From the NCBI GenBank assembly GCA_024642295.1, contig JAHEBK010000031.1, positions 1-10,640 on the forward strand: 10,640 nt of DNA, given 5' to 3'. The position numbers and the translations under genes are program-made. How positions within the stretch are numbered: position 1 is the stretch's first letter; every line of letters begins with the position of its first letter. The stretch comes from Flavobacterium sp. (GTDB lineage: Bacteria > Bacteroidota > Bacteroidia > Flavobacteriales > Flavobacteriaceae). The notes under the pieces are model-generated. The model ran no database searches, was not told the origin of the DNA, and saw nothing but the letters and a program-made list of their open reading frames with translations. Positions 1 through 6,380 of this stretch are shown in pieces.

Positions 1-74
1 CTCTCTAAATTGTTATTCAATTGACCTACAGAACTCGCTCCTATTAATACAGAAGTGATTCGATTGTCTTTGAT
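1..74 (-). pseudogene. Aldo/keto reductase, C-terminal remnant (runs off the left edge)
   Basis: Read on the minus strand from 74 to 1, the frame gives IKDNRITSVLIGASSV followed by GQLNNNLER. This is the conserved stretch near the C terminus of YghZ/MgrA-type aldo/keto reductases (the 'SVLIGAS..eQL..N' region that contacts the NADPH phosphate). An in-frame TAG lies immediately upstream (75-77), and further upstream is the end of an intact radical SAM gene, so the TIM-barrel body and N terminus are missing. There is no in-frame ATG in the visible part. I infer a decayed gene whose 5' part was lost when the neighbouring region was rearranged. The downstream end lies outside the window. Family recognition rests on about 25 residues: the motif is specific but short. 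Confidence 0.6.
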
Positions 75-91
75 CTACTCCTAATAATATC

Positions 92-2311
92 CTATAAAAT
101 TAACAAACCATAACTCCTTAATATATGTATCGGTTTTGAGTACCAAAATAATTCAAAATCTTCTAAATTCTTTTCAAAATCTACTTTTATTTCTTGAAAC
201 GAATATACCTTAGTATTAGAAACTGCTATTTCATTCAAAATAGTGACTAACCACTCCCCTTCTGCTTTATTGGTTTGAATCGTAAAACTTTCTTTTTTAT
301 CATGAAAAGTCAGACTTATCATTTCCCAAGAATTTCCTTTTTTAGATTTGGTAAAATATTCCACTGCTGGTTTTCCTCCCAGCCAAACCACTTTTGCTGT
401 GGGTTTAATTGTTAAACTCTCTTCATTTTCCAATGCATTAAAAATAAAATCTTCTGCAATCTTTGTTTTAGGGATTTTAAACTCAAACCAATCTTGCAAC
501 GGATAATCAAAACAAATCCCGTGCATAAAATTAAATAAGGATTTTTTTAGTCCAAAACTAAAGGTATCATGGTCAATTCCAGTTTTATCTTTATAATTAA
601 TGTCATTATTGGCAAAAGTTCCAATAGCTTCCGTTTCTTTGACAACGCCAAATTTCTCAGGATACATTCCCACAGGACTGTGTGCCGTCATGGCAAACTG
701 ATGCCAAAAACCCGATTGCAATACCCCCGCTTCAAACAATTGACGCACCATTTCCAAACTATCAATTGTTTCTTGAATCGTTTGGGTAGGATAACCATAC
801 ATCAAATACGCATGCACCATAATTCCCGCTTGGGTAAAATGCTGTGTCACCTTAGCAACTTGTTCTACAGTAACTCCTTTATCTATTAATTGTAATAATC
901 GATCCGATGCTACTTCAAGACCTCCCGAAACCGCAATACAACCTGAGGCTTTGAGTAACAAACACAAATCAGCCGTAAAACTTTTTTCGAATCGAATGTT
1001 CGTCCACCAAGTAACAGATAGTTTTCTACGCAAAATTTCTAGTGCCAAAGCACGCATCAAAGCTGGCGGTGCCGCTTCATCTACAAAGTGAAAACCGTTT
1101 TGTCCTGTTTTCTCGATCATTTCTTCAATTCGGTCACAAAGCAAATTGGCAGCAACAGGTTCATATACCTTAATATAATCTAACGAAATATCGCAAAACG
1201 TACATTTCCCCCAATAACAACCGTGCGCCATTGTGAGTTTGTTCCATCTTCCATCACTCCACATGCGGTGCATTGGATTTACAATTTCGATAACCGAAAT
1301 GTATTTATCCAATAACAAATCCGAATAATCTGGAGTTCCTACTTGTGACTGTTTATAATCTGGTTTGGTTGAATTGTTTTTGTAAACAACTTTTCCATTT
1401 TCTAATAGAAAAGTTCGTTTATACCTTCTTGGTTCCTCTCCTTCGGAGGGGTCAGGGGAGGATAATTCTTCTATTGGCACTTCTCCATCATCCAAAGTAA
1501 TAAAATCAAAAAACTCAAAAACACGAGGATCGGACAGTGAACGCAATTCCGTATTAGGGAAACCACCTCCCATCGAGATTTTAATATGAGGATAATACTT
1601 TTTTACCCATTGTGCAGCACGAAAAGCACTGTATAAATTTCCAGGAAAAGGAACGGATATTAAAAATAAATTAGGTTGAACAGTTTCGATTCTTTCTTTT
1701 AATAATGCAATTAAAAGAGTATCGATATAAGTAAGTTCTTGCTGCAAAGCCTCATACAACTCATCAAAAGAATTAGCAGAACGTCCCAATCGCTCTGCAT
1801 ACCGACTGAAACCAAAATTAGCATCGACACATTCGACAATAAAATCGGATATATCTTCGAGATATAAAGTCGCCAAATGCTTGGCTTTATCCTGAGTTCC
1901 CATCGTTCCAAAAGCCCAGTCTATCCCGACATCATTCGGGACTTCCAACTGTGCAAAACGAGAAGCCTCAGGCAAATAATCTTCTTGACATATTTGGAGT
2001 GCCAATGTTGGGTTCTTTCCTTGCAAAAAAGCAATAACAGAGTCAATGGTTTTAATATATTCCTCTTGCAAAGCAAAAATTCGCTTTGAATTATCTGAAA
2101 CTTCTTCAACTTGAAACCTGAAACTTTGAACTTGAAACAAATCCCTTAGTCCTTCTTTCGAAAACAATTTCAAAATGACTTCAATCCCTAAATCCGCTTG
2201 AACCGAATCAATATTTTTAGTATTCAAAAAACCCTTGATATAAGCCGTTGCAGGATAAGGCGTATTTAGTTGTGTAAAAGGAGGCGTAATTAAAAGCAGT
2301 TTTGGTTTCAA
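92..2311 (-). CDS. B12-binding-type radical SAM protein
   Basis: A 739-residue radical SAM enzyme with the layout of B12-dependent members: an N-terminal cobalamin-binding-like segment starting MKPKLLLITPPF (residues 1-45), a second Rossmann-like part around 210-280 (LISVPFPGN, MGGGFPNTE, LDDGEVPIEEL), then the radical SAM core. The cluster cysteines are C365, C370 and C373, in GCYWGKCTFC. This is CX4CX2C, one residue wider than the usual CX3CX2C. Later core motifs include FHFVDEAAPP (407-416), SGGLEVASDRLL (462-473) and MYGYPTQT (504-511). The C terminus (FELFWYSKP to LLIL) looks complete. The substrate is not recognisable; the wider family includes methyltransferases and ring-forming enzymes. 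Two segments, residues 58-72 and 284-296, are encoded by repeat-like DNA and look like in-frame insertions. The ATG at 2311 has a good promoter just upstream. The gene is transcribed divergently from bshC. Confidence 0.85.
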   Translation of the reverse strand: MKPKLLLITPPFTQLNTPYPATAYIKGFLNTKNIDSVQADLGIEVILKLFSKEGLRDLFQVQSFRFQVEEVSDNSKRIFALQEEYIKTIDSVIAFLQGKNPTLALQICQEDYLPEASRFAQLEVPNDVGIDWAFGTMGTQDKAKHLATLYLEDISDFIVECVDANFGFSRYAERLGRSANSFDELYEALQQELTYIDTLLIALLKERIETVQPNLFLISVPFPGNLYSAFRAAQWVKKYYPHIKISMGGGFPNTELRSLSDPRVFEFFDFITLDDGEVPIEELSSPDPSEGEEPRRYKRTFLLENGKVVYKNNSTKPDYKQSQVGTPDYSDLLLDKYISVIEIVNPMHRMWSDGRWNKLTMAHGCYWGKCTFCDISLDYIKVYEPVAANLLCDRIEEMIEKTGQNGFHFVDEAAPPALMRALALEILRRKLSVTWWTNIRFEKSFTADLCLLLKASGCIAVSGGLEVASDRLLQLIDKGVTVEQVAKVTQHFTQAGIMVHAYLMYGYPTQTIQETIDSLEMVRQLFEAGVLQSGFWHQFAMTAHSPVGMYPEKFGVVKETEAIGTFANNDINYKDKTGIDHDTFSFGLKKSLFNFMHGICFDYPLQDWFEFKIPKTKIAEDFIFNALENEESLTIKPTAKVVWLGGKPAVEYFTKSKKGNSWEMISLTFHDKKESFTIQTNKAEGEWLVTILNEIAVSNTKVYSFQEIKVDFEKNLEDFELFWYSKPIHILRSYGLLIL
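1434..1463. repeat. GC-rich dispersed-repeat-like element inside the radical SAM gene
   Basis: A short C/G-rich island in AT-rich coding DNA. On the plus strand, CCTCTCC (1435-1441) and GGAGGGG (1445-1451) form a seven-pair hairpin (one T-G) around a TTC loop, followed by GTCAGGGGAGG. It encodes residues 284-294 of the radical SAM protein (SSPDPSEGEEP), a polar stretch unlike its surroundings. From memory, sequences of the form CCCCT-N-CCCCTCCGAAGGAG recur between genes in flavobacterial genomes. Calling it a dispersed repeat is therefore part recall and part inference. Confidence 0.5.
2095..2138. repeat. Heptad tandem-like repeat (GTTTCAA units) inside the radical SAM gene
   Basis: On the minus strand the DNA reads as degenerate 7-base units: GTTTCAA, GTTCAAA, GTTTCAG, GTTTCAA, then GTTGAAGAA and GTTTCAG. 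In frame it encodes residues 58-72, LFQVQSFRFQVEEVS, with FQV appearing twice. Such 'cctgaaacttgaaac' strings are, from memory, a familiar low-complexity repeat between genes in Flavobacteriaceae. Here one lies inside a coding sequence without breaking the frame. Confidence 0.55.
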
Positions 2312-2327
2312 GAGTCTTTGTTTTGTA

Positions 2328-2360
2328 CAAAAATAAGGGAATAATTATTAATAGCTCAAA
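2328..2360 (-). promoter_or_regulatory. Promoter of the radical SAM gene
   Basis: On the minus strand a perfect Bacteroidota -7 box TATTTTTG (2335-2328) is preceded by TTTG (2360-2357) with a 21-base spacer, within the 17-23 range known for Flavobacterium. Transcription would begin near 2321, giving a leader of about 10 bases before the ATG at 2311. The -7 box overlaps a 12-base perfect palindrome, TTTTGTACAAAA (2321-2332), which could be an operator, though at this size and AT content it may be chance. Confidence 0.6.
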
Positions 2361-2421
2361 CAACTTCTCAGTTGATTTCCTAAACATTTCTTAATCCCTA
2401 AAAACATCGCTATAGTTTTCT

Positions 2422-2429
2422 TATTTTAG
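2422..2429 (+). promoter_or_regulatory. Possible -7 box for bshC
   Basis: TATTTTAG lies 23 bases upstream of the bshC ATG and differs from the Bacteroidota -7 consensus TAnnTTTG at one position. No TTG is seen at the expected -33 distance, so this is a weak call. The intergenic region is divergent, so bshC needs its own plus-strand promoter here. Confidence 0.3.
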
Positions 2430-2452
2430 CAGTAAATTTAGAAATACAAAAC

Positions 2453-4057
2453 ATGCCTACCGACTGTATCAGCTATCAAAATTCAGGATATTTCACACCA
2501 TTAATGATTGATTATTTGAACCAAAAATCAAATCTTCGCTCTTTATACCATCGGTTTCCAACATTGGAAAATTTTGAAGCCCAATTACAGGAGAAAAAAA
2601 ACAATTTCAATAACGATGGTAATGGCAATAAAAAAAGAGAAACGCTGGTTGCTGTTTTACAACAACAATATCAAAACGCAACTGTTTCTGACTTGACCAA
2701 TCAAAACATCGAAGCTCTAAAAGTTGACAATACTTTTACGATTACCACAGGACATCAATTAAATTTGTTTAGTGGTCCTTTGTATTTTTTATACAAAATC
2801 ATTTCAACTATCAATTTGACCAAAGAATTGAAAGCCAAATATCCGGCTTCCAATTTTGTTCCAATATACTGGATGGCTACCGAAGATCATGATTTTGAAG
2901 AAATCAATTATTTTAATTTCAAAGGGAAGAAATTTCGCTGGGAAATAGAAAGCACAGGCCCTGTTGGAAGATTATCAACGAGTGGATTAGACCATTTTTT
3001 TGAAATATTTGCACTAGAATTAGGTGCTACAACCAATGCCACATCTATAAAAAAACTTTTTACAGAAGCCTATTTACAACATGACACGCTAGCCGATGCA
3101 ACGCGTTATTTGGCAAATGCACTCTTTGGTGACTGTGGCTTAGTTATTATCGATGGTGATAATCCAAATTTAAAACAATTGTTTGCTCCATATATTAAAG
3201 AGGAGTTAATGCAGCAAACTGCTTATAAAAAGGTGTCTGAATCTATAAAACAACTCAGCGACTACACTATTCAAGTGAATCCGCGTGAAATCAATTTGTT
3301 TTATATCGAAGACAAAATACGAGAACGCATTGTATTCGAAAATGGCCAATATAAAGTCAATAATACTAAAATAAATTACTCAGAACCCGAAATACTAGCT
3401 TTATTAGAAACCAATCCAGAGAAATTTAGTCCCAATGTGATTATGCGTCCGTTATATCAAGAAGTTATCTTACCCAACCTATGCTATATTGGCGGCGGTG
3501 GAGAAATCGCTTATTGGTTGGAATTAAAATCTTTTTTTGATGCAGTAAAAATTCCTTTTCCAATACTACTGGTCCGTAATTCAGTACTATTAGCAACTGA
3601 AAAGCAAATCAAAAAAGCTGAAAAACTTGGTTTATCGTGGGCTGATTTATTTTCGAAACAAACTGATTTAGAAAATAACTTGACTCAAAAACTAAGTGCT
3701 TTCCCTATCGATTTAACCACTCAAAAAGAACAACTTAAAAAACAGTTTGAATATCTTTTCGACTTAGCTTCTCAAACGGACAAATCGTTTGTAGGTGCCG
3801 TAAAAGCACAAGAAGTAAAACAAATCAAAGGATTCGAAAATCTTGAAAAAAGACTTTTAAAAGCCCAAAAAAGAAAACTTCTCAATCAATTAGAACGTGC
3901 AACCGACTTGCAAAACGAATTATTCCCTAATAAGAGTTTACAAGAACGCCAAGCTAATTTTTCAGAATTTTATTTAGAAGAAGGTTCGGATTTAATTACA
4001 AAGTTACTATACGAATTAAAACCTCTAGAACAACAGTTCAATATCCTTATTTTATAA
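2453..4057 (+). CDS. bshC: Bacillithiol biosynthesis cysteine-adding enzyme BshC
   Basis: BshC is the putative cysteine ligase that adds cysteine to glucosaminyl-malate in the last step of bacillithiol synthesis, in the cytoplasm. The 534-residue length matches the family (about 540). Family landmarks are TGHQLNLFSGPLYFLYK (99-115), PIYWMATEDHDFEE (137-150) and VGRLS (171-175) in the nucleotidyltransferase-like Rossmann core, ALFGDCGLVIIDGD (223-236), and YIGGGGEIAYWLELK (345-359). The C-terminal part (about 385-510) is rich in Lys, Gln, Glu and Leu, as expected for the family's coiled-coil dimerisation segment. The ATG at 2453 begins the conserved N-terminal region directly. The gene is divergent from the radical SAM gene and is followed 105 bases later by ndk, which has its own -7 box. 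bshA and bshB are not in the window, as is usual for unlinked bsh genes. Confidence 0.95.
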   Translation: MPTDCISYQNSGYFTPLMIDYLNQKSNLRSLYHRFPTLENFEAQLQEKKNNFNNDGNGNKKRETLVAVLQQQYQNATVSDLTNQNIEALKVDNTFTITTGHQLNLFSGPLYFLYKIISTINLTKELKAKYPASNFVPIYWMATEDHDFEEINYFNFKGKKFRWEIESTGPVGRLSTSGLDHFFEIFALELGATTNATSIKKLFTEAYLQHDTLADATRYLANALFGDCGLVIIDGDNPNLKQLFAPYIKEELMQQTAYKKVSESIKQLSDYTIQVNPREINLFYIEDKIRERIVFENGQYKVNNTKINYSEPEILALLETNPEKFSPNVIMRPLYQEVILPNLCYIGGGGEIAYWLELKSFFDAVKIPFPILLVRNSVLLATEKQIKKAEKLGLSWADLFSKQTDLENNLTQKLSAFPIDLTTQKEQLKKQFEYLFDLASQTDKSFVGAVKAQEVKQIKGFENLEKRLLKAQKRKLLNQLERATDLQNELFPNKSLQERQANFSEFYLEEGSDLITKLLYELKPLEQQFNILIL

Positions 4058-4137
4058 AAAACACTGATTTAAAACTATCAATTAGTACATTTTGACAAAA
4101 AAACTTTTAATTTTTAGTAATTTCATACTAAAACCAG

Positions 4138-4145
4138 TATTTTTG
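4138..4145 (+). promoter_or_regulatory. -7 box of the ndk promoter
   Basis: TATTTTTG is a perfect TAnnTTTG box, 17 bases before the ndk ATG. Transcription would start about 4150, leaving a very short leader. No clear TTG is present 17-23 bases upstream. ndk may also be read through from bshC, since no terminator hairpin is visible between them. Confidence 0.5.
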
Positions 4146-4162
4146 CGCAAAAAAATCACACA

Positions 4163-4582
4163 ATGACTACAAACAGAACTTTCACAATGATTAAACCAGA
4201 TGCAGTAGCAAATGGTCACATTGGAAACATCCTTGCCATGATAACCAATGCTGGTTTCAAAATCGTTTCTTTAAAATTAACACAACTTACTGTTGCTGAT
4301 GCACAAGCATTTTATGCAGTACATGCTGAAAGACCATTCTATGGTGAATTAGTAGACTTCATGTCAAGCGGTCCTATTGTTGCGGCTATTTTAGAAAAAG
4401 AAAATGCGGTTGCTGATTTTAGAACTTTAATTGGAGCAACTAATCCCGCTGAAGCTGCCGAAGGAACAATCCGTAAATTATATGCTACTTCTGTGGGCGA
4501 AAATGCTGTTCACGGTTCTGATAGTGATGAAAACGCAGCTATTGAAGGTGCTTTCCATTTTTCTGGAAGAGAGCAATTTTAA
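4163..4582 (+). CDS. ndk: Nucleoside diphosphate kinase
   Basis: Ndk transfers the gamma phosphate of ATP to other NDPs and dNDPs through a phosphohistidine intermediate, balancing nucleotide pools. The 139-residue length is normal for the family. It opens with [11 protein letters not shown] (5-15), where K11 is the conserved phosphate-binding lysine, continues with [16 protein letters not shown] (56-71), and carries the catalytic histidine H117 in NAVHGSDS (115-122). The C terminus, FHFSGREQF, matches bacterial Ndk. The ATG at 4163 sits directly before the conserved N-terminal strand. The gene ends at a strong hairpin terminator facing the convergent DUF721/lipoprotein unit. Confidence 0.97.
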   Translation: MTTNRTFTMIKPDAVANGHIGNILAMITNAGFKIVSLKLTQLTVADAQAFYAVHAERPFYGELVDFMSSGPIVAAILEKENAVADFRTLIGATNPAEAAEGTIRKLYATSVGENAVHGSDSDENAAIEGAFHFSGREQF

Positions 4583-4587
4583 TTTAT

Positions 4588-4688
4588 GATTGTTGATTAA
4601 CGATTTTTGAATTAAAAAAATCCCGTTTACCTAAGGTGAACGGGATTTTTTTAATCCATCAGAAATCTAAAATCGTTATTCAACAATC
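4588..4688. repeat. 23-base inverted repeat flanking the ndk terminator
   Basis: The left arm 4588-4610 (starting GATTGTTGATTAACG) and the right arm 4666-4688 are reverse complements at 21 of 23 positions. They enclose the shorter G/C-rich terminator hairpin, giving a nested palindrome of about 100 bases between convergent genes. The right arm also begins a direct repeat: AATCTAAAATCGTTAT (4665-4680) recurs as AATCTAAAATCATTAT (4685-4700), extending into the 3' end of the DUF721 gene. Strings of this kind are, from memory, common intergenic repeats in flavobacteria. Confidence 0.65.
4614..4652. terminator. Bidirectional intrinsic terminator between ndk and the DUF721 gene
   Basis: TCCCGTTTACC (4621-4631) pairs with GGTGAACGGGA (4635-4645) around a TAA loop, with flanking A7 and T7 runs that extend the stem and supply a U-tract in either direction. 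One pair is U-G on the plus strand and would be A-C on the minus strand, so the fold favours ndk transcripts slightly. The position between convergent genes suggests it serves both. Confidence 0.85.
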
Positions 4689-4696
4689 TAAAATCA

Positions 4697-4993
4697 TTAT
4701 CTCAAAACCACATTCGTTACTACATCACGTCGCAACTCTTCGTTAATCATTTTAATGATTTTTGATTTTCCATGACTCAATTCTTCACGCAATACAGAGG
4801 ATGTCAATTCAACATACAACGTACTGCCTTTCAGCACCACATTTTGAGTATAACTATTCACACCATTTCCCATCAAATTAGCCCAAGCTTCCTTTACGTC
4901 AATCTGATCCATCCCAGATTGCAGTTTGTTCACCTGAATAATTTGCTTTAAAACATCCCCAATAGGACTTTGATTATTTAATCTTTTCGCCAT
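4697..4993 (-). CDS. DUF721/DciA-like protein
   Basis: A 98-residue protein with the DUF721 pattern: SPIGDVLKQIIQVNKLQSGMDQ at the N terminus (residues 9-30), EAWANLMG (35-42), then a short alpha/beta module (VVLKGSTLYVELTSSVLREELSHGKSKII, 52-80) ending in NEELRRDVVTNVVLR. Proteins of this Pfam family include DciA, which helps load the replicative helicase DnaB in many bacteria lacking DnaC. The short Bacteroidota versions consist of little more than this domain, and whether this one loads helicase is inference. Its start lies 20 bases inside the 3' end of the lipoprotein gene, so the two are translated from one message. There are no signal peptide or membrane segments. Confidence 0.75.
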   Translation of the reverse strand: MAKRLNNQSPIGDVLKQIIQVNKLQSGMDQIDVKEAWANLMGNGVNSYTQNVVLKGSTLYVELTSSVLREELSHGKSKIIKMINEELRRDVVTNVVLR

Positions 4994-5414
4994 TTCCTGT
5001 AATGTTTATCGGTCCCGTTTTCTTATAATGATACTCTTTATTTTCTGCATTCTTAACTACCAACTCTTCATCAGTAAGCTTCATTAACTCCTCTGACCAT
5101 TGAGCAAAGTCAGTTGAGTAATCCAGAAAAACTGTTTCTTTATCAAATCGTACTTTCACATTTTCATAAGTGTCATTAACAATGAAAGTACCATCCAGTT
5201 GTGGCTTAACCTTTTTTCGAAAACCTTGATTATCCTTGATTTCAAAATAATCGAAATTCTCATTGATTTTATAATTTTTATCATCTCCATCAGCTACAGC
5301 TACTTTCTCAATTTCCCAATATCCATTAAGCTTTACAACATCAGCAGGCACAATCTTCTGTCTACAAGAAACGAAGAACAAACAAAAAAACAGTACTTTA
5401 AAAATCAATTTCAT
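4974..5414 (-). CDS. Lipocalin-like lipoprotein
   Basis: A 146-residue predicted lipoprotein. MKLIFKVLFFCLFFVSC is a short hydrophobic signal with a lipobox-like FVSC ending at C17, followed by a charged RQK. The mature part starts at LNGYWEIEKVAV (29-40), which resembles the opening strand ('L.G.W.l..v') of small lipocalin-like domains in Bacteroidota. It then alternates short beta strands with polar turns, as expected for a small barrel. I recognise the general type but no defined function. The membrane anchor is probably on the periplasmic side or in the outer membrane. The gene is the first of a two-gene unit with the DUF721 gene, overlapping it by 20 bases, and has an unusually long structured leader upstream. 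Confidence 0.75.
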   Translation of the reverse strand: MKLIFKVLFFCLFFVSCRQKIVPADVVKLNGYWEIEKVAVADGDDKNYKINENFDYFEIKDNQGFRKKVKPQLDGTFIVNDTYENVKVRFDKETVFLDYSTDFAQWSEELMKLTDEELVVKNAENKEYHYKKTGPINITGNGEKIK

Positions 5415-5428
5415 ATTTCATTTTTTAG

Positions 5429-5520
5429 GAGCTACTTCCTGCTCACGACGCTTCGGGACGCTCTATCATTTTATGGCAAAAAAAGCCACAAAACGAACAC
5501 CGCTACTATCAGGGCTAGGA
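5429..5520 (-). ncRNA. Structured leader / dispersed element, possibly a Flavo-1-type RNA
   Basis: On the minus strand this segment starts TCCTAGCCCTGATAGTAGCG and ends AGCAGGAAGTAGCTCCTAA. A 12-pair hairpin (5485-5496 with 5466-5477, two G-U pairs) closes a T7 loop. Outside it, CCTG (5513-5510) can pair with CAGG (5441-5438), and AGC with GCT can extend this past a bulge. The segment is clearly more G/C-rich than its flanks and has no convincing coding frame. The two end blocks match, from memory, an element seen repeatedly in Flavobacterium intergenic regions and possibly the Flavo-1 RNA motif. I could not check this. It lies between a -7 box and the lipoprotein ATG, so it would be part of that transcript. 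Confidence 0.45.
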
Positions 5521-5556
5521 CAATTAGATCAAAACATTATTTTTTTTATAGAATAA

Positions 5557-5564
5557 CAAAGGTA
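5557..5564 (-). promoter_or_regulatory. -7 box upstream of the lipoprotein/DUF721 unit
   Basis: TACCTTTG on the minus strand matches TAnnTTTG exactly. Transcription would begin around 5550, about 135 bases before the lipoprotein ATG at 5414, so the leader would contain the whole structured element. No good TTG is seen at the expected -33 distance. Confidence 0.4.
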
Positions 5565-5716
5565 AACTTTAATCAATAATTCGAAAGAAAATAAAAACTA
5601 TTCAACCATACTGTGAAAAAGTATTTTAGTTGACATGAGTTTTACCCAAACGCAAAAAATTAACGGAGGAATTATTATTATTTTATTATTTTTATGGCTA
5701 ATAAAAAAAATAAACT

Positions 5717-6157
5717 ATGAAAAAAATTATCTTACTCGCATTTGTTTTTAATTCTTTATTAATTTCAGCTCAGGTATACGAATACAAAATAGTTACTTGT
5801 ATTGAGTCAATTGTACCTAGTGGACTTGGTCGTTCAAGAATAATTGACGTTGAAGACAAAAGAAATTTCAAAGATTTCACGTCTGAACATAATGAAGGTA
5901 GAAACAAAAGTGGCAGGTCAGACATTAGAGTAGAAAATTTTGAAGAAACCAAACTTTTGAACTTTTATAACATTGGCGGTATTCGATTCGAAAACATTGC
6001 CGCAAATGATGCTGTTATTACTTCAAAAATAAATACTTTGGCTACTGAAGGCTGGGAACTAATGCAACTTGTAAGTGGTGTAGAAAGTGACGCAGGTACT
6101 AGTGACGGCCAAGGAATCTATATAACACGATTAGTTTTCAAAAGGAAAAAACAATAA
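5717..6157 (+). CDS. Small exported protein, DUF4177-like
   Basis: A 146-residue predicted periplasmic or secreted protein. MKKIILLAFVFNSLLISAQ is a typical flavobacterial signal peptide with likely cleavage after ISA. The mature chain begins VYEYKIVTCIES and later has INTLATEGWELMQLVSGV (106-123) and ends in TRLVFKRKKQ. The pattern 'YEYKIV ... LN.L..EGWEL..V ... ..L.RK' is that of the small DUF4177-type domain, here with a longer middle section (residues 35-95). No catalytic residues are evident and the function is unknown. The gene stands alone, divergent from the lipoprotein unit, with a weak -7-like box upstream and its own terminator about 80 bases past the stop. Confidence 0.7.
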   Translation: MKKIILLAFVFNSLLISAQVYEYKIVTCIESIVPSGLGRSRIIDVEDKRNFKDFTSEHNEGRNKSGRSDIRVENFEETKLLNFYNIGGIRFENIAANDAVITSKINTLATEGWELMQLVSGVESDAGTSDGQGIYITRLVFKRKKQ

Positions 6158-6237
6158 TCAAACTAAACCACATTGGACTTAAGTCCCGAAATTTGACTGA
6201 AAAGACTCAATGTATGCGAAGTTGGATTGTAAATTGA

Positions 6238-6306
6238 TACCGCAAATTCACAAATTATTATATTATAACTATTTTAAAATAAGTGAATCTGCGGTAATTT
6301 TTTTTT
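6238..6306 (+). terminator. Intrinsic terminator downstream of the exported-protein gene
   Basis: TACCGCAAATTCAC (6238-6251) pairs with GTGAATCTGCGGTA (6283-6296): 13 of 14 pairs around an AT-rich loop of about 31 bases, followed by AT and a run of nine T (6298-6306). The T-run is on the plus strand only, so it ends plus-strand transcripts. The stem resembles long imperfect terminator-like repeats that recur in flavobacterial genomes (recall, not checked). Confidence 0.7.
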
Positions 6307-6317
6307 AAGTAAAGCGA

Positions 6318-6380
6318 GACCCACTATAACCGTACTGTTTTTAAGAAAGTTAAAAACGGATTGACCCAGGATCCTATAGT
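6318..6380. repeat. Palindromic element of unknown role
   Basis: ACTATA (6323-6328) and TATAGT (6375-6380) are perfect inverted ends. Between them CTGTTTTTAA (6335-6344) pairs with TTAAAAACGG (6350-6359) around GAAAG, with one U-G pair on the plus strand. A GGATCC palindrome lies at 6369-6374. The hairpin has no following T-run, so it is not an obvious terminator. It lies between the terminators of two genes pointing toward each other. It could be a small structured RNA, a transposon remnant or a degenerate intergenic repeat. Confidence 0.4.

Larger units (their letters stand above)
5415..5716. other. Divergent intergenic region without a clear gene
   Basis: About 300 bases between the lipoprotein gene (minus) and the small exported-protein gene (plus). 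The left third holds the structured element and the -7 box already listed. The right part (5580-5716) is very AT-rich and holds TATTTTAG (5622-5629), a near match to the -7 consensus on the plus strand, which could serve the exported-protein gene. It also holds GGAGG at about 5664, too far from any ATG to act as a ribosome site. No RNA gene or convincing open frame was found, apart from a doubtful 38-codon frame beginning at 5635. Confidence 0.6.

Noticed and set aside
569..889. Open plus-strand frame of 106 codons
   Set aside because: It is antisense to the conserved core of the radical SAM gene and its translation has no recognisable motif. It is a shadow frame.
4091..4097. TTGACA upstream of ndk as a sigma-70 style -35 box
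   Set aside because: It lies about 40 bases from the perfect TAnnTTTG box at 4138, too far, and enterobacterial-type promoters are not used in this phylum.
5199..5579. Open plus-strand frame of 126 codons across the lipoprotein gene and its leader
   Set aside because: It is antisense to the lipoprotein gene, runs through the structured element, and is low in complexity with no family resemblance.
5664..5668. GGAGG as ribosome binding site for the 5717 gene
   Set aside because: It is about 50 bases upstream of that ATG and 24 bases from the nearest other ATG, far outside a workable distance.
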